DNA of 37,115 nucleotides from an uncultured Angelakisella sp. (GTDB lineage Bacteria > Bacillota > Clostridia > Oscillospirales > Ruminococcaceae), in contig CAJUFR010000017.1 of assembly GCA_910585525.1 (NCBI GenBank), forward strand, positions 1-37,115, in the 5' to 3' direction. The position numbers and the translations under genes are program-made. Numbering within the stretch: the stretch's first letter is position 1; each line of letters starts with the position of its first letter. Of this stretch, positions 1 to 6,440 are shown piece by piece. Below the pieces are notes generated by a model. The model ran no database searches, had not been told where the DNA came from, and worked only from the letters and a program-made list of their open reading frames with translations.

Positions 1-266
1 GTGTCGGGTTCGGGGTCGGGGGTAGGCTCCGGCTCCGGCTCGGGGGTGGGGTCGTCGGGGGTCTCCTCCGGCTCAACGGGGTCGGGGACGGTGACGCCAG
101 GGACGGTGACATCCACCTTGTCATTGTCCACGCCGTCCTTGTCGATGTTGATGCTGTCACCCGGCTTTACATCCGCCTGGTAGACGGGGGACGCCACGGC
201 GGTGGCGGCGTAGGCTACTGCCGCCAGCATCATGACTGCCAGCGCAAAAGCAAACAGTTTCTTCAT
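1..266 (-). CDS. Exported protein with acidic Pro/Glu-rich tail (5' part only)
   Basis: The reading frame starts at ATG 266-264 behind a strong AGGAGG 5 nt upstream (275-280, read on the minus strand) and runs off the left edge with no stop, so only the first 88 residues are visible. It begins MKKLFAFALAVMMLAAVAYA, a typical Sec signal peptide: Lys-Lys, a hydrophobic core, then small residues suited to signal peptidase. A short region rich in Asp and Val follows (GDSINIDKDGVDNDKVDV). From about residue 60 there is a low-complexity tail of Pro/Glu/Asp repeats (PEPEPEPTPDPEPD). Such tails are common linkers between a signal peptide and a wall- or membrane-bound domain in gut clostridia. The functional domain lies outside the window, so no function can be assigned. 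Confidence 0.8.
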   Translation of the reverse strand, partial: MKKLFAFALAVMMLAAVAYAATAVASPVYQADVKPGDSINIDKDGVDNDKVDVTVPGVTVPDPVEPEETPDDPTPEPEPEPTPDPEPD

Positions 267-335
267 TAGTAATACCTCCTTCTGCAACGATGCAAACAGT
301 GGAGGGTGTTCGCCCCCCTCTTGTGTGTTTATTTT

Positions 336-350
336 ATTACATTCTGTAAT
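336..350. promoter_or_regulatory. Short palindrome upstream of the exported-protein gene
   Basis: ATTACA-TTC-TGTAAT is a perfect inverted repeat in the AT-rich leader, about 70 bp upstream of the exported-protein start. A second TTGTAAT half-site lies near 377. It could be an operator or part of the promoter. No convincing -35/-10 pair could be fixed here; TTGCTT with a weak TGTAAT box is the best candidate on the minus strand. The rest of 281-480 is AT-rich and holds no gene that I can support. Confidence 0.3.
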
Positions 351-486
351 TAACATCAAGCAATTCAAAGGAAGTTTGTAATATTTTAGAGAAAATTATG
401 GTTTTTATAATGATTTTACTAGATATTTGTGTTTGAAACAGGTGAGACTAGCCCGGAGGGCGGTTCCCCCGGCGTTCTTTTCACAC

Positions 487-517
487 AAAAAAGGCCCCCG
501 GGGATGGGAGGGCCTTT
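487..517 (-). terminator. Intrinsic terminator, minus-strand polarity
   Basis: An 8-bp stem AAAGGCCC / GGGCCTTT (490-497 with 510-517) is followed on the minus strand by a run of T (487-492). The polarity suits a minus-strand transcript entering from the right, for example read-through from the small-RNA or marR side, and separates it from the exported-protein gene. In plus polarity there is no T run. Confidence 0.55.
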
Positions 518-534
518 GAAGTCTTATTTGGCGG

Positions 535-563
535 TTGCAAAATGTCGGAAAACGTGGTAGTAT
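535..563 (+). promoter_or_regulatory. Promoter of toxin-like gene 1
   Basis: TTGCAA (535-540), a 17-bp spacer and TAGTAT (558-563). Transcription would start near 570 and give a leader of about 60 nt before the 16-codon frame. Confidence 0.6.
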
Positions 564-569
564 CCAGTC

Positions 570-600
570 GTAGCGTTACCTAAAAACGGTAGGCGGTTCG
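570..600 (+). repeat. 5' element of toxin mRNA 1, repeated inverted at 749-773
   Basis: The leader begins with GTAGCGTTACC, then ACGGTAGGCGGTTCG. The convergent small RNA begins with an almost identical element (749-773, minus strand): GGTAGCGTTACC, then ATAGACGGTTCG. Toxin mRNA and small RNA therefore share their 5' ends, as also seen in the cassettes at 853-1179 and 6636-6991. Confidence 0.6.
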
Positions 601-605
601 TGGAC

Positions 606-620
606 CCTCCCGAAAGGAGG
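606..620 (+). promoter_or_regulatory. Hairpin hiding the ribosome binding site of toxin 1
   Basis: CCTCC-CGAAA-GGAGG is a perfect 5-bp stem whose 3' arm is the Shine-Dalgarno sequence (616-620), 8 nt before ATG 629. Such a hairpin would keep the mRNA translationally off, as in known type I toxin messages. The same GAAA-containing loop motif precedes the Shine-Dalgarno of toxins 2 and 3. Confidence 0.6.
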
Positions 621-628
621 TGAAGCGC

Positions 629-679
629 ATGCGGATCACTTTACATATTGGTTCCTTCACGGTCACCATTATCGTATAA
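629..679 (+). CDS. Tiny toxin-like peptide 1, probably frameshift-truncated
   Basis: ATG 629 follows a strong GGAGG and encodes MRITLHIGSFTVTIIV, then TAA. The peptide is hydrophobic and amphipathic. From memory it matches a widespread gut-Firmicutes small-protein family that ends in a basic tail. That tail is still present here but one frame away: skipping T677 reads KRRNRHSAK then TGA (678-707). The frame therefore looks broken by a one-base insertion, or is read through by +1 frameshifting at the stop. In the restored version the C-terminal codons would lie inside the terminator stem, as they do in toxins 2 and 3. The convergent small RNA covers this 3' end. The toxin role is inferred from architecture. 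Confidence 0.6.
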   Translation: MRITLHIGSFTVTIIV

Positions 680-683
680 ACGC

Positions 684-715
684 AGAAACCGCCACTCTGC
701 CAAGTGACGGTTTCT
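684..715. terminator. Shared terminator of toxin mRNA 1 and small RNA 1
   Basis: AGAAACCG (684-691) pairs with CGGTTTCT (708-715). The stem continues, after one mismatch, with CACT/AGTG around a short loop. It is nearly symmetrical, so it can end both convergent transcripts. T runs on both sides are short. Confidence 0.5.
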
Positions 716-775
716 AGGGTCTAAAACTTAGAAGCTAGTCGGAGCAGCGAACCGTCTATCGGTAACGCTACCTTT
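684..775 (-). ncRNA. Antitoxin-like small RNA 1
   Basis: A transcript of about 90 nt is predicted on the minus strand from a TATAAT promoter down to the shared hairpin. It carries the shared 5' element and is fully antisense to the 3' end of toxin mRNA 1. It also contains CGCU-G-CUCC, able to pair with GGAG and AGCG around the toxin Shine-Dalgarno (616-628) with an internal loop. No open frame of note. The role as RNA antitoxin is inferred from layout. Confidence 0.5.
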
Positions 776-781
776 GTCTAT

Positions 782-809
782 ATTATAGCATCCTTTCCCA
801 AGAATGCAA
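782..809 (-). promoter_or_regulatory. Promoter of small RNA 1
   Basis: On the minus strand: TTGCAT (809-804), a 16-bp spacer and consensus TATAAT (787-782). It is a better -10 than that of the toxin, as expected when the short-lived antitoxin RNA must be in excess. Its -35 lies only 11 bp from the -35 of the next toxin promoter (821), back to back. Confidence 0.65.
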
Positions 810-820
810 GAGGTCAGATA

Positions 821-849
821 TTGTCAAATCCTGTTGACCATGTTAAAAT
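821..849 (+). promoter_or_regulatory. Promoter of toxin gene 2
   Basis: TTGTCA (821-826), a 17-bp spacer and TAAAAT (844-849). Predicted start near 856, giving a leader of about 140 nt. Confidence 0.6.
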
Positions 850-852
850 GTA

Positions 853-887
853 GGTGGCACCGTCGAACGGTAGCGGTTAGCCCCCCG
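853..887 (+). repeat. 5' element of toxin mRNA 2, repeated inverted at 1146-1179
   Basis: GGTGGCACCGTC, then AACGGTAGCGGTTAGCCCCCCG. The small RNA of the same cassette starts with GGTGGCACCGTC, then GGTAACGGTTAGCCCCCCG. The shared GCCCCCC can pair with GGGGGGC of the toxin Shine-Dalgarno (986-992), in cis from the toxin leader or in trans from the small RNA. Confidence 0.6.
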
Positions 888-998
888 TCCACCCCGTGTG
901 CAGATGTGCGCACTTTTCCTAGCGAACCGGGGGGCGCAACACTTTCTTTTGCTTGTGATTGGGTACCCCCGAGGCTATGCCGAAAGGGGGGCGGTACT

Positions 999-1103
999 AT
1001 GGCAGCTGCTGTGGTTACTTACGAAGGGCTCTTTGCCTTTTGTTTGGTGATCATTGGAGTTATTTCCATTTGTATCACCATTTTCAACAATAGAAAGAAA
1101 TAA
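999..1103 (+). CDS. Holin-like type I toxin (34 aa)
   Basis: ATG 999 follows GAAAGGGGGG (984-991). The 34-residue product runs from MAAAVVTYEG, through one hydrophobic helix (LFAFCLVIIGVISICITIF), to the basic end NNRKK. This is the pattern of the Firmicutes putative holin-like toxin family (Hol_Tox type, one transmembrane helix then polar/basic residues). The leader can form a stem (GTACCCCC near 963-970 with GGGGGGCGGTAC at 986-997) hiding the ribosome binding site. The last codons AAG AAA TAA lie inside the shared terminator. A small RNA converges on it from 1182. It should act by inserting into the cell's own membrane when not repressed; that role is inferred from family resemblance. Confidence 0.75.
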   Translation: MAAAVVTYEGLFAFCLVIIGVISICITIFNNRKK

Positions 1104-1136
1104 CCGCCCAGCCTCACAAGCAGCGGTTATTTCTTT
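1094..1136. terminator. Bidirectional terminator inside the toxin 2 stop region
   Basis: A perfect 14-bp stem (1094-1107 with 1123-1136, AAAGAAATAACCGC and its complement) ends in TTTCTTT-type tracts in both directions. It terminates both toxin mRNA 2 and small RNA 2, and contains the toxin stop codon (1101-1103). The same stem sequence recurs at 6670-6710 and 7006-7046. Confidence 0.7.
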
Positions 1137-1182
1137 AACCAAAAGCACGGGGGGCTAACCGTTACCGACGGTGCCACCTTGT
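1094..1182 (-). ncRNA. Antitoxin-like small RNA 2
   Basis: A minus-strand transcript of about 90 nt runs from the promoter at 1189-1216 to the bidirectional terminator. Its segment GCCCCCC-GUGC-UUUUGG can pair with CCGAAAGGGGGGC of the toxin 2 leader (980-992): 7 G-C pairs, a 4-nt bulge, then 6 more pairs. That would cover the Shine-Dalgarno. It is also directly antisense to the toxin 3' end. No protein is encoded. Confidence 0.6.
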
Positions 1183-1188
1183 ACCTAT

Positions 1189-1216
1189 ATTATATCACCT
1201 TTTTCCAAGATTGCAA
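1189..1216 (-). promoter_or_regulatory. Promoter of small RNA 2
   Basis: On the minus strand: TTGCAA (1216-1211), a 16-bp spacer and TATAAT (1194-1189). Confidence 0.65.
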
Positions 1217-1261
1217 GCCCCTGTCGCTCCGGGGGCTTTTTTTGCTGCCCCGTCCCTGCCG

Positions 1262-1738
1262 TTATTCCTTCAGCAGCTTGATATACTCCTCGATGATCCG
1301 GTAAAAGGCGTCCAGGTCGGCTTCCCCGCACTTCCCGGCCAGGTAGGCGGCGGTCTGGGTGATATCCGCCACGTCATAGGCCTTGTGGACAGTGGAAAGG
1401 CGCTTGCCCTTGTCGGTGACGTAAAGGCAGGCGGTCTTTTTGTCGTGGTCGCTGTACCGCTTCTCCACGTACCCCGCCTCCATCAGCTTCTTGATGGTCT
1501 GGGAGATGGCGCTCTTGCTCTTGTGCCACAGCTTGGAAAGTTCGGTGGCGGTGATGCCCGGCCTGTCGTCGATGTAGGTCAGGGTGTGTATCTCCATCAT
1601 GTTGCAGTTTTCTGCCTCGTAGGTGTGCTGGGAATAGATATAATTATGGTATAAGATCACAAAATCATAGAGCATATTCGCCCGTTTGGTCACCTTCTGA
1701 TAGGCGTGGTCGATGTCGGACTCCGACGAGTGGTTCAT
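1262..1738 (-). CDS. MarR-family transcriptional regulator
   Basis: 158 residues, the usual size for MarR dimers. The winged helix-turn-helix lies around residues 55-115 (GITATELSKLWHKSKSAISQ, then IKKLMEAGYVEKRYSDHDKK, the wing with its basic tip), followed by YVTDKGKRL, the typical MarR wing end. The flanking helices form the dimer interface. ATG 1738 is preceded by GGGGGGAGGAG. The gene is divergent from the cystine/C-S lyase operon starting at 2042, with a 300-bp shared upstream region, so it is the best candidate regulator of that operon. The ligand is unknown; a thiol- or persulfide-responsive role is only inference. Confidence 0.85.
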   Translation of the reverse strand: MNHSSESDIDHAYQKVTKRANMLYDFVILYHNYIYSQHTYEAENCNMMEIHTLTYIDDRPGITATELSKLWHKSKSAISQTIKKLMEAGYVEKRYSDHDKKTACLYVTDKGKRLSTVHKAYDVADITQTAAYLAGKCGEADLDAFYRIIEEYIKLLKE

Positions 1739-1774
1739 TTTGGCTTCTCCTCCCCCCGTTTATGGGTCGTTTTT

Positions 1775-1803
1775 ATCATAACATACTTCAAATTTCTTTG
1801 CAA
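1775..1803 (-). promoter_or_regulatory. marR promoter
   Basis: On the minus strand: TTGCAA (1803-1798), a 17-bp spacer and TATGAT (1780-1775), about 40 bp before the marR start. The remainder of 1804-1940 is AT-rich and holds nothing else that I can support. Confidence 0.6.
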
Positions 1804-1942
1804 GATGGCCCCAAAAGCCTTTTCCCTATAAATATTGTTTAACCACAAAATTATTCGCCCAAAAATATCGGCCTTTTCTTGTGCAACATCCACGAATTTT
1901 CTTCTGAACCGCAGTTTTTTCCCCCGAATCAGCACCAGGTCC

Positions 1943-1971
1943 TTGACAAAACCATGACGAACCTCTACAAT
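1943..1971 (+). promoter_or_regulatory. Promoter of the cystine / C-S lyase operon
   Basis: Consensus TTGACA (1943-1948), a 17-bp spacer and TACAAT (1966-1971). Transcription should start near 1978, inside the palindrome at 1971-1993. Confidence 0.75.
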
Positions 1972-1993
1972 ATAGTTCGCAAGGTAAACTATA
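1971..1993. promoter_or_regulatory. Operator-like palindrome over the transcription start
   Basis: TATAGTT-N9-AACTATA directly follows the -10 box and spans the predicted start, an ideal repressor position. MarR proteins bind AT-rich palindromes of this size, and a marR gene lies divergently next door. A second inverted repeat, ACCAGC-GGG-GCTGGT, follows at about 1993-2007 and may be a small leader hairpin. Confidence 0.55.
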
Positions 1994-2041
1994 CCAGCGG
2001 GGCTGGTAAATATGAGTTTGGAAAGAAAGGGGTTACCAACA

Positions 2042-3232
2042 ATGGATTTCGAGAAGTTCTGTCAAGACAACTGCGTGGAGCGCAAGGGCACCGGGACTCT
2101 CAAGTGGGATTCCCTGGAGGAGATCTTCGGCGACGCTGACCTTCTCCCCGTCTGGGTGGCGGACATGGAGATCCAGTCCCCCCCCTCTGTCCGCGAGGCG
2201 CTGCAAAAGCGGGTAGAGCACGGCGTCTTTGGCTACGGCCGGGTGGAGGACCACTATTACGAGGCTTTCTTCTCCTGGATGAAGCGCCGCCACGGGGTGG
2301 AGCTTTCCAAGGAGAACGTCCGCTTCGCCACCGGCGTGGTGGGGTCCCTCTACACCGCCGTCCGCACCTTCACCAGCCCGGAGGCTTCGGTGATCATCTG
2401 CCCCCCTGTTTACTATCCCTTCTATGACGCCATCCTCAACACCGGCCGCAAGCTGGTCACCTGCGACCTGGACAACAACGGCGGCTACTACACCCTGGAC
2501 CTGGAAAAGTTTGAAAAGGCCATTGTGGACAACAAGGTGGAGATGTTCATCCTCTGCACCCCCCACAACCCCGTCTGCCGTGTCTGGACCGCCCAGGAAC
2601 TGGCCGGCGTGCTGGAGGTCTGCAAGCGGCACAACGTGCTGGTGCTGGCTGACGAGATCCACCAGGACTTCGCCTACACCGCCGAGCATCCCTTTGTCTC
2701 CACCGCCAACGTGGAGGGTGGCAAGTACAAGGACATCCTCATCATCCTCAACGCCGCCTCCAAAACCTTCAACCTGGCCGGCCTCATCCACTCCCATGTG
2801 GTCATCTTCGACAAGGGCCTGATGGAAAAATACGACGCCTACATAAAGACCGTCGGCTCCGCCGAAGCCAACCTCATGGGCCTCATCGCCGTGGAGGCCG
2901 CCTACCGTGGCGGCGAGGAGTACTTTGACCAGGTCAAGGCCCTCATCTGCCACAACTACAACTACATGAAGGAAGCCTTTGCCAAGGAACTGCCCGAAGT
3001 GGTGGTCACCCCCCTGGAGGGCACCTACCTTTCCTGGATCGACCTGCGGGCCTATCTCCCCGGGGAGGAAGTGGAGAGTTTCATCCAGAAGAAGTGCCGC
3101 CTGGCCTGCGACGTGGGCGAGTGGTTCAGCTTCACCGGCCACGGCTTCATCCGCATCAACCAGGCCACCCACACCAAGAATATCAAGCAGGCGGTGGAAA
3201 GCATCATCGCCAACATCAAGGCGCGGCAGTAA
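2042..3232 (+). CDS. PatB/MalY-type cystathionine/cystine beta-lyase (PLP)
   Basis: 396 residues, a fold type I aminotransferase-like enzyme of the MalY/PatB class. The N-terminus (RKGTGTLKWD, then LPVWVADMEI) is the family hallmark. The PLP lysine is K241 in NAASKTFNLAGL, preceded by the ADEIHQDF cofactor aspartate motif. ATG 2042 is chosen because it has AAAGGGG at proper distance and the family start MDFEKF; an upstream ATG at 2012 lacks a ribosome binding site. Such enzymes cleave C-S bonds of cystathionine, cysteine or cystine, giving pyruvate, ammonia and a thiol or persulfide. It is the first gene of an operon with a disulfide/persulfide reductase (30-nt gap) and a cystine carrier, so cystine is the likely substrate. 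Some members also act as regulators, as MalY does in E. coli. Confidence 0.88.
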   Translation: MDFEKFCQDNCVERKGTGTLKWDSLEEIFGDADLLPVWVADMEIQSPPSVREALQKRVEHGVFGYGRVEDHYYEAFFSWMKRRHGVELSKENVRFATGVVGSLYTAVRTFTSPEASVIICPPVYYPFYDAILNTGRKLVTCDLDNNGGYYTLDLEKFEKAIVDNKVEMFILCTPHNPVCRVWTAQELAGVLEVCKRHNVLVLADEIHQDFAYTAEHPFVSTANVEGGKYKDILIILNAASKTFNLAGLIHSHVVIFDKGLMEKYDAYIKTVGSAEANLMGLIAVEAAYRGGEEYFDQVKALICHNYNYMKEAFAKELPEVVVTPLEGTYLSWIDLRAYLPGEEVESFIQKKCRLACDVGEWFSFTGHGFIRINQATHTKNIKQAVESIIANIKARQ

Positions 3233-3262
3233 TACTTGCCGCAAGCCGGAAGGAGTGAACGT

Positions 3263-4960
3263 ATGGGGAAACGAGTGCTTATCGTAGGAGGAGTGGCCGG
3301 CGGCGCCTCCGCCGCGGCCCGTATCCGGCGGTTGGACGCCGGCGCCGCCATCACCATCTTTGAGAGAGGGGAGCATGTCTCCTTTTCCAACTGCTCTCTC
3401 CCGTATTATCTCAGCCGTACCGTGGGGGACAAAGACGACCTTATCATGATGACACCGGAGAGTTTCAAAGCCTCCTATGACATCGAGGTCCGCACCGGCC
3501 ACGAGGTCACCGCCATCCACCCGGAGAAAAAGACCATCCGGGTCAAGGAGCTGGCCACCGGCCGGGAGTACGAGGAAGGTTATGACCAGCTGGTGCTCTC
3601 CCCGGGTTCCGCCCCCATCCGCCCCCGGGCGATCCAGGGCGTGGACCTGCCCCATGTGTTCACCGTCCGCAACGTGAACGATATCGTAAAGCTGGACCAG
3701 TACGTGAACCAGAGCGGCGTCCAGGATGTCGTGGTGGTCGGCGGCGGCTTCATCGGCCTGGAGGTAGCGGAAAACCTGGCCGAGGCCGGCAAAAAGGTCT
3801 CGGTGGTGGAGGCCGCCCCCCAGGTGATGGCCCCCTTCGACTACGACATGGTGCAGCTGCTGCAAAAGGAACTGGTGGACAACGGCGTGGAACTGCGGGT
3901 GGGTGACGGCGTCAAGGCCATCACCCCGGACAAGGTGCAGCTGGCGTCCGGCGGGGAACTTGCCGCCCAGGCGGTGGTGCTGGCCATCGGCGTCCTGCCG
4001 GAGACCGCCCTGGCCAAGGATGCCGGCCTGGAGTTGGGGGAGACCGGGGCTATCAAGGTGACCTCCGACTTCTGCACCAGCGATCCCCACATCTACGCCG
4101 TGGGCGACGCCATCGAGGTGTACAATAGCCTCACCCGCAAGCCCGCGAAACTCCCCCTGGCCGGGCCCGCCCTGCGCCAGGCCCGGACAGCGGCGGACGC
4201 CATCTACGGCAAGCCCGGCAACGGGCGGGGGGTCATCGGTTCCTGCGCGGTGCGGGTCTTTGGGCTCAACGCCGCCGCCACCGGCCTCAACGAAAAGACC
4301 GCCAAGCAAAACGGCATCTCCTGCGATTCGGTCTACACCATGGCCATGGACAAGGTGGGCATCATGCCCGGCAGCGCCCCCATCCACTTCAAGCTGGTCT
4401 TTGAGGTCCCCACCGGCAGGATCCTGGGGGCCCAGGCCATCGGCAAGGGCAACGTGGATAAGCGCATCGACGTCATCGCCACCCTTATCGCCATGAACGG
4501 CACCCTGGAGGACCTGAAGGAACTGGAACTCTGCTACTCCCCCGTCTTCGGCACCGCCCGGGACGTGGTGAACCTGGCGGCTCTGGTGGCCCTGAACATC
4601 CTCCACGGCGTCTTCCGCCAGGTCCATGTGGACCAGGTCCGGGAACTGGTGGAGAGCGGCGCCTGCATCATCGACGTGCGCACCCCCGGGGAATTCCAGG
4701 CAGGGCACCTGATCAACGCCGTGAACATCCCCCTGGGCCAGCTGCGCCAGCGGCTGGAGGAGATCCCCCGGGACCGCCCGGTCTACCTCCACTGCCGCAC
4801 CAGCCAGCGAAGCTACAACGCCATCATGGCCCTCCAGGGCCGGGGCTTCGACAACCTGTACAACATCTCCGGTTCCTTCCTGGGCATCAGCTATTACGAA
4901 TACTTCACCGACAAGACCACCGGCCGCGGCAAGATACTGACAGAATACAACTTCCTGTAA
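3263..4960 (+). CDS. CoA-disulfide / persulfide reductase with C-terminal rhodanese domain
   Basis: 565 residues. The FAD-binding GG-VAGGASAAA motif lies at residues 9-19. The single redox cysteine is C44 in FSNCSLPYY, the CoA-disulfide reductase signature. A second Rossmann motif (VVVGGGFIGLEV, 156-167) binds the pyridine nucleotide. A GD..(E) FAD-contact segment (YAVGDAIEV) and a dimerisation domain follow. From about residue 455 there is a rhodanese domain (IIDVRTPGEF...NIPLGQL) with active-site cysteine C511 in HCRTSQRS. This fused architecture is known from CoADR-RHD enzymes and NADH-dependent persulfide reductase (Npsr). With a C-S lyase before it and a cystine importer after it, it likely reduces the persulfide left by cystine lysis, releasing sulfide. 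ATG 3263 has AAGGAGTG upstream. Confidence 0.88.
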   Translation: MGKRVLIVGGVAGGASAAARIRRLDAGAAITIFERGEHVSFSNCSLPYYLSRTVGDKDDLIMMTPESFKASYDIEVRTGHEVTAIHPEKKTIRVKELATGREYEEGYDQLVLSPGSAPIRPRAIQGVDLPHVFTVRNVNDIVKLDQYVNQSGVQDVVVVGGGFIGLEVAENLAEAGKKVSVVEAAPQVMAPFDYDMVQLLQKELVDNGVELRVGDGVKAITPDKVQLASGGELAAQAVVLAIGVLPETALAKDAGLELGETGAIKVTSDFCTSDPHIYAVGDAIEVYNSLTRKPAKLPLAGPALRQARTAADAIYGKPGNGRGVIGSCAVRVFGLNAAATGLNEKTAKQNGISCDSVYTMAMDKVGIMPGSAPIHFKLVFEVPTGRILGAQAIGKGNVDKRIDVIATLIAMNGTLEDLKELELCYSPVFGTARDVVNLAALVALNILHGVFRQVHVDQVRELVESGACIIDVRTPGEFQAGHLINAVNIPLGQLRQRLEEIPRDRPVYLHCRTSQRSYNAIMALQGRGFDNLYNISGSFLGISYYEYFTDKTTGRGKILTEYNFL

Positions 4961-5011
4961 GCCAAAGGACCCTGTGAGTCAAAAGAGGTAATAAAAGAAA
5001 GAGGTTAGGGT

Positions 5012-6418
5012 ATGCAAGGTGTATTTTTTGAAAACTTCCTGATGATCAGTGACATCAGGACCATCATCTTCCTGGTCATCCTGGTGGCGCTGTTCTATCT
5101 CATCCACATCCTGTACCACAAGAAGCACATGGACTTCGCCGTGGTGGTCATGATCGGCACCGGCCTGGGCCTGGTGCTGGGCCTGGTGATGCAGTTCGTC
5201 GCCGGCTTCCCCGACGCCCCCATGGAGACCGCCTTTATCGCCGAGACCACCACCTGGTACAACCTGTTCGGTAACGGCTACATCCGCCTCATCCAGATGA
5301 TCGTCGTTCCCCTGGTGATGTTCTCCATCCTCCAGGTGGTCATCAACATGGGCCAGGGCAAGACCATGGGCCAGCTGGTGAAAAAGACCCTCATCGTCAC
5401 CATGGGCATGGTCGCCCTCTCCGCCGTCACCGGCATCGTCATCGGCCTGCTGCTGGGCGTTGGCAAGGGTGGCGCCATCGTCACCGAGGGTTCCACCGCC
5501 AAGGATATCACCCCCATCGCCACCACCATCCGCAACCTGATCCCCAACAACATCGTGGGGGCCATGGTGAACAGCAACATCATCGGCCTGGTCATCTTCT
5601 CCGCCTTCCTGGGTCTCGCCATCTGGTGGATCAAGTACGAGAGCGAGGAGGCCGCCAAGCCCCTGTATGACTTCATCAACGCCTTCCACAAGGGCATGAT
5701 CAACATGGCGCTGCTGATCCTGGACTACATGCCCTGGGCTGTTATGGCCCTGCTGGCCAACACCATCGCCCAGCGCGGTCTCTCCTCCATCCTGGAGGTG
5801 GGCAAGTTCATCCTGGCCCTCTACCTGGCCGCCGTTGTCCAGTTCGTCATCCAGCTGGCTCTGCTGGCGATCCACGGCCTCAACCCCGTGGTCTACATGA
5901 AGAAGGCCTTCCCCACCATGCTGCTGGCCTTCACCTCCCGCTCCAGCGTCGGCTGCCTGCCCATGACCATCGAGACCCTGACCAAGAAGCTGGGCGTCAA
6001 CCAGGGTACCGCCAGCTTCGTGGCCGGCTTCGGCACCACCGCCGGCATGCAGGGCTGCGCCGGTATCTTCCCCTCCCTGCTGATCATCTATGTTTGCAAC
6101 GTCACCGGTACCCCCATTGACGTCACCATGATCATTATGACCATCTTCGTGGTTGCCATCGGCTCCCTGGGTATCGCCGGCATCCCCGGCACCGCCACCA
6201 TGGCCGCCTCCGTGAGCCTCTCCGGTGTCGGCATGGGCGCCCAGTTCGCCATGATCAGCCCCATCCTGGCCGTCGACCCCATCATCGACATGCCCCGTAC
6301 TATGCTCAACGTCACCGGCTCCATCACCAACGCCCTTGTTGTGGATAAGCACATGGGTACGCTGAATGAGAAGGATTATAATGACATGAGTTTGAACCAG
6401 CTGGAGACTAAGAAGTAA
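5012..6418 (+). CDS. tcyP: TcyP-like L-cystine / cation symporter (DAACS family)
   Basis: 468 residues. An integral membrane protein of the dicarboxylate/amino acid:cation symporter family. Two N-terminal hydrophobic helices come first, then the DAACS core with GNGYIRLIQMIVVPLVMFSI, a reentrant serine-rich stretch (LLAFTSRSSVGCLPMTI) and GFGTTAGMQGCAG, then the final IAGIPGTATMAAS ion/substrate site. The YIRLIQMIVVPLV pattern and overall length resemble Bacillus TcyP rather than glutamate carriers. It is the third gene of the operon, 51 nt after the reductase, and ends at a strong terminator. A dicarboxylate or other amino acid substrate cannot be excluded from sequence alone, but the context argues for cystine. 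Confidence 0.82.
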   Translation: MQGVFFENFLMISDIRTIIFLVILVALFYLIHILYHKKHMDFAVVVMIGTGLGLVLGLVMQFVAGFPDAPMETAFIAETTTWYNLFGNGYIRLIQMIVVPLVMFSILQVVINMGQGKTMGQLVKKTLIVTMGMVALSAVTGIVIGLLLGVGKGGAIVTEGSTAKDITPIATTIRNLIPNNIVGAMVNSNIIGLVIFSAFLGLAIWWIKYESEEAAKPLYDFINAFHKGMINMALLILDYMPWAVMALLANTIAQRGLSSILEVGKFILALYLAAVVQFVIQLALLAIHGLNPVVYMKKAFPTMLLAFTSRSSVGCLPMTIETLTKKLGVNQGTASFVAGFGTTAGMQGCAGIFPSLLIIYVCNVTGTPIDVTMIIMTIFVVAIGSLGIAGIPGTATMAASVSLSGVGMGAQFAMISPILAVDPIIDMPRTMLNVTGSITNALVVDKHMGTLNEKDYNDMSLNQLETKK

Positions 6419-6440
6419 GAGAGTTTTCGGCAAAATGCAG

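Noticed and set aside
1735..1935. 66-codon frame upstream of marR on the minus strand, ending in an ATGA overlap with the marR start
   Set aside because: It needs a GTG start without a ribosome binding site and runs through the marR promoter; its composition is that of AT-rich intergenic DNA.
2033..4792. 919-codon open frame on the minus strand across the lyase and reductase genes
   Set aside because: It is a shadow of the high-G+C plus-strand genes: Gly/His/Asp/Val-rich, no domain, no ribosome binding site. The same holds for the long opposite-strand frames over the DAACS, activase, purine and MoxR regions.
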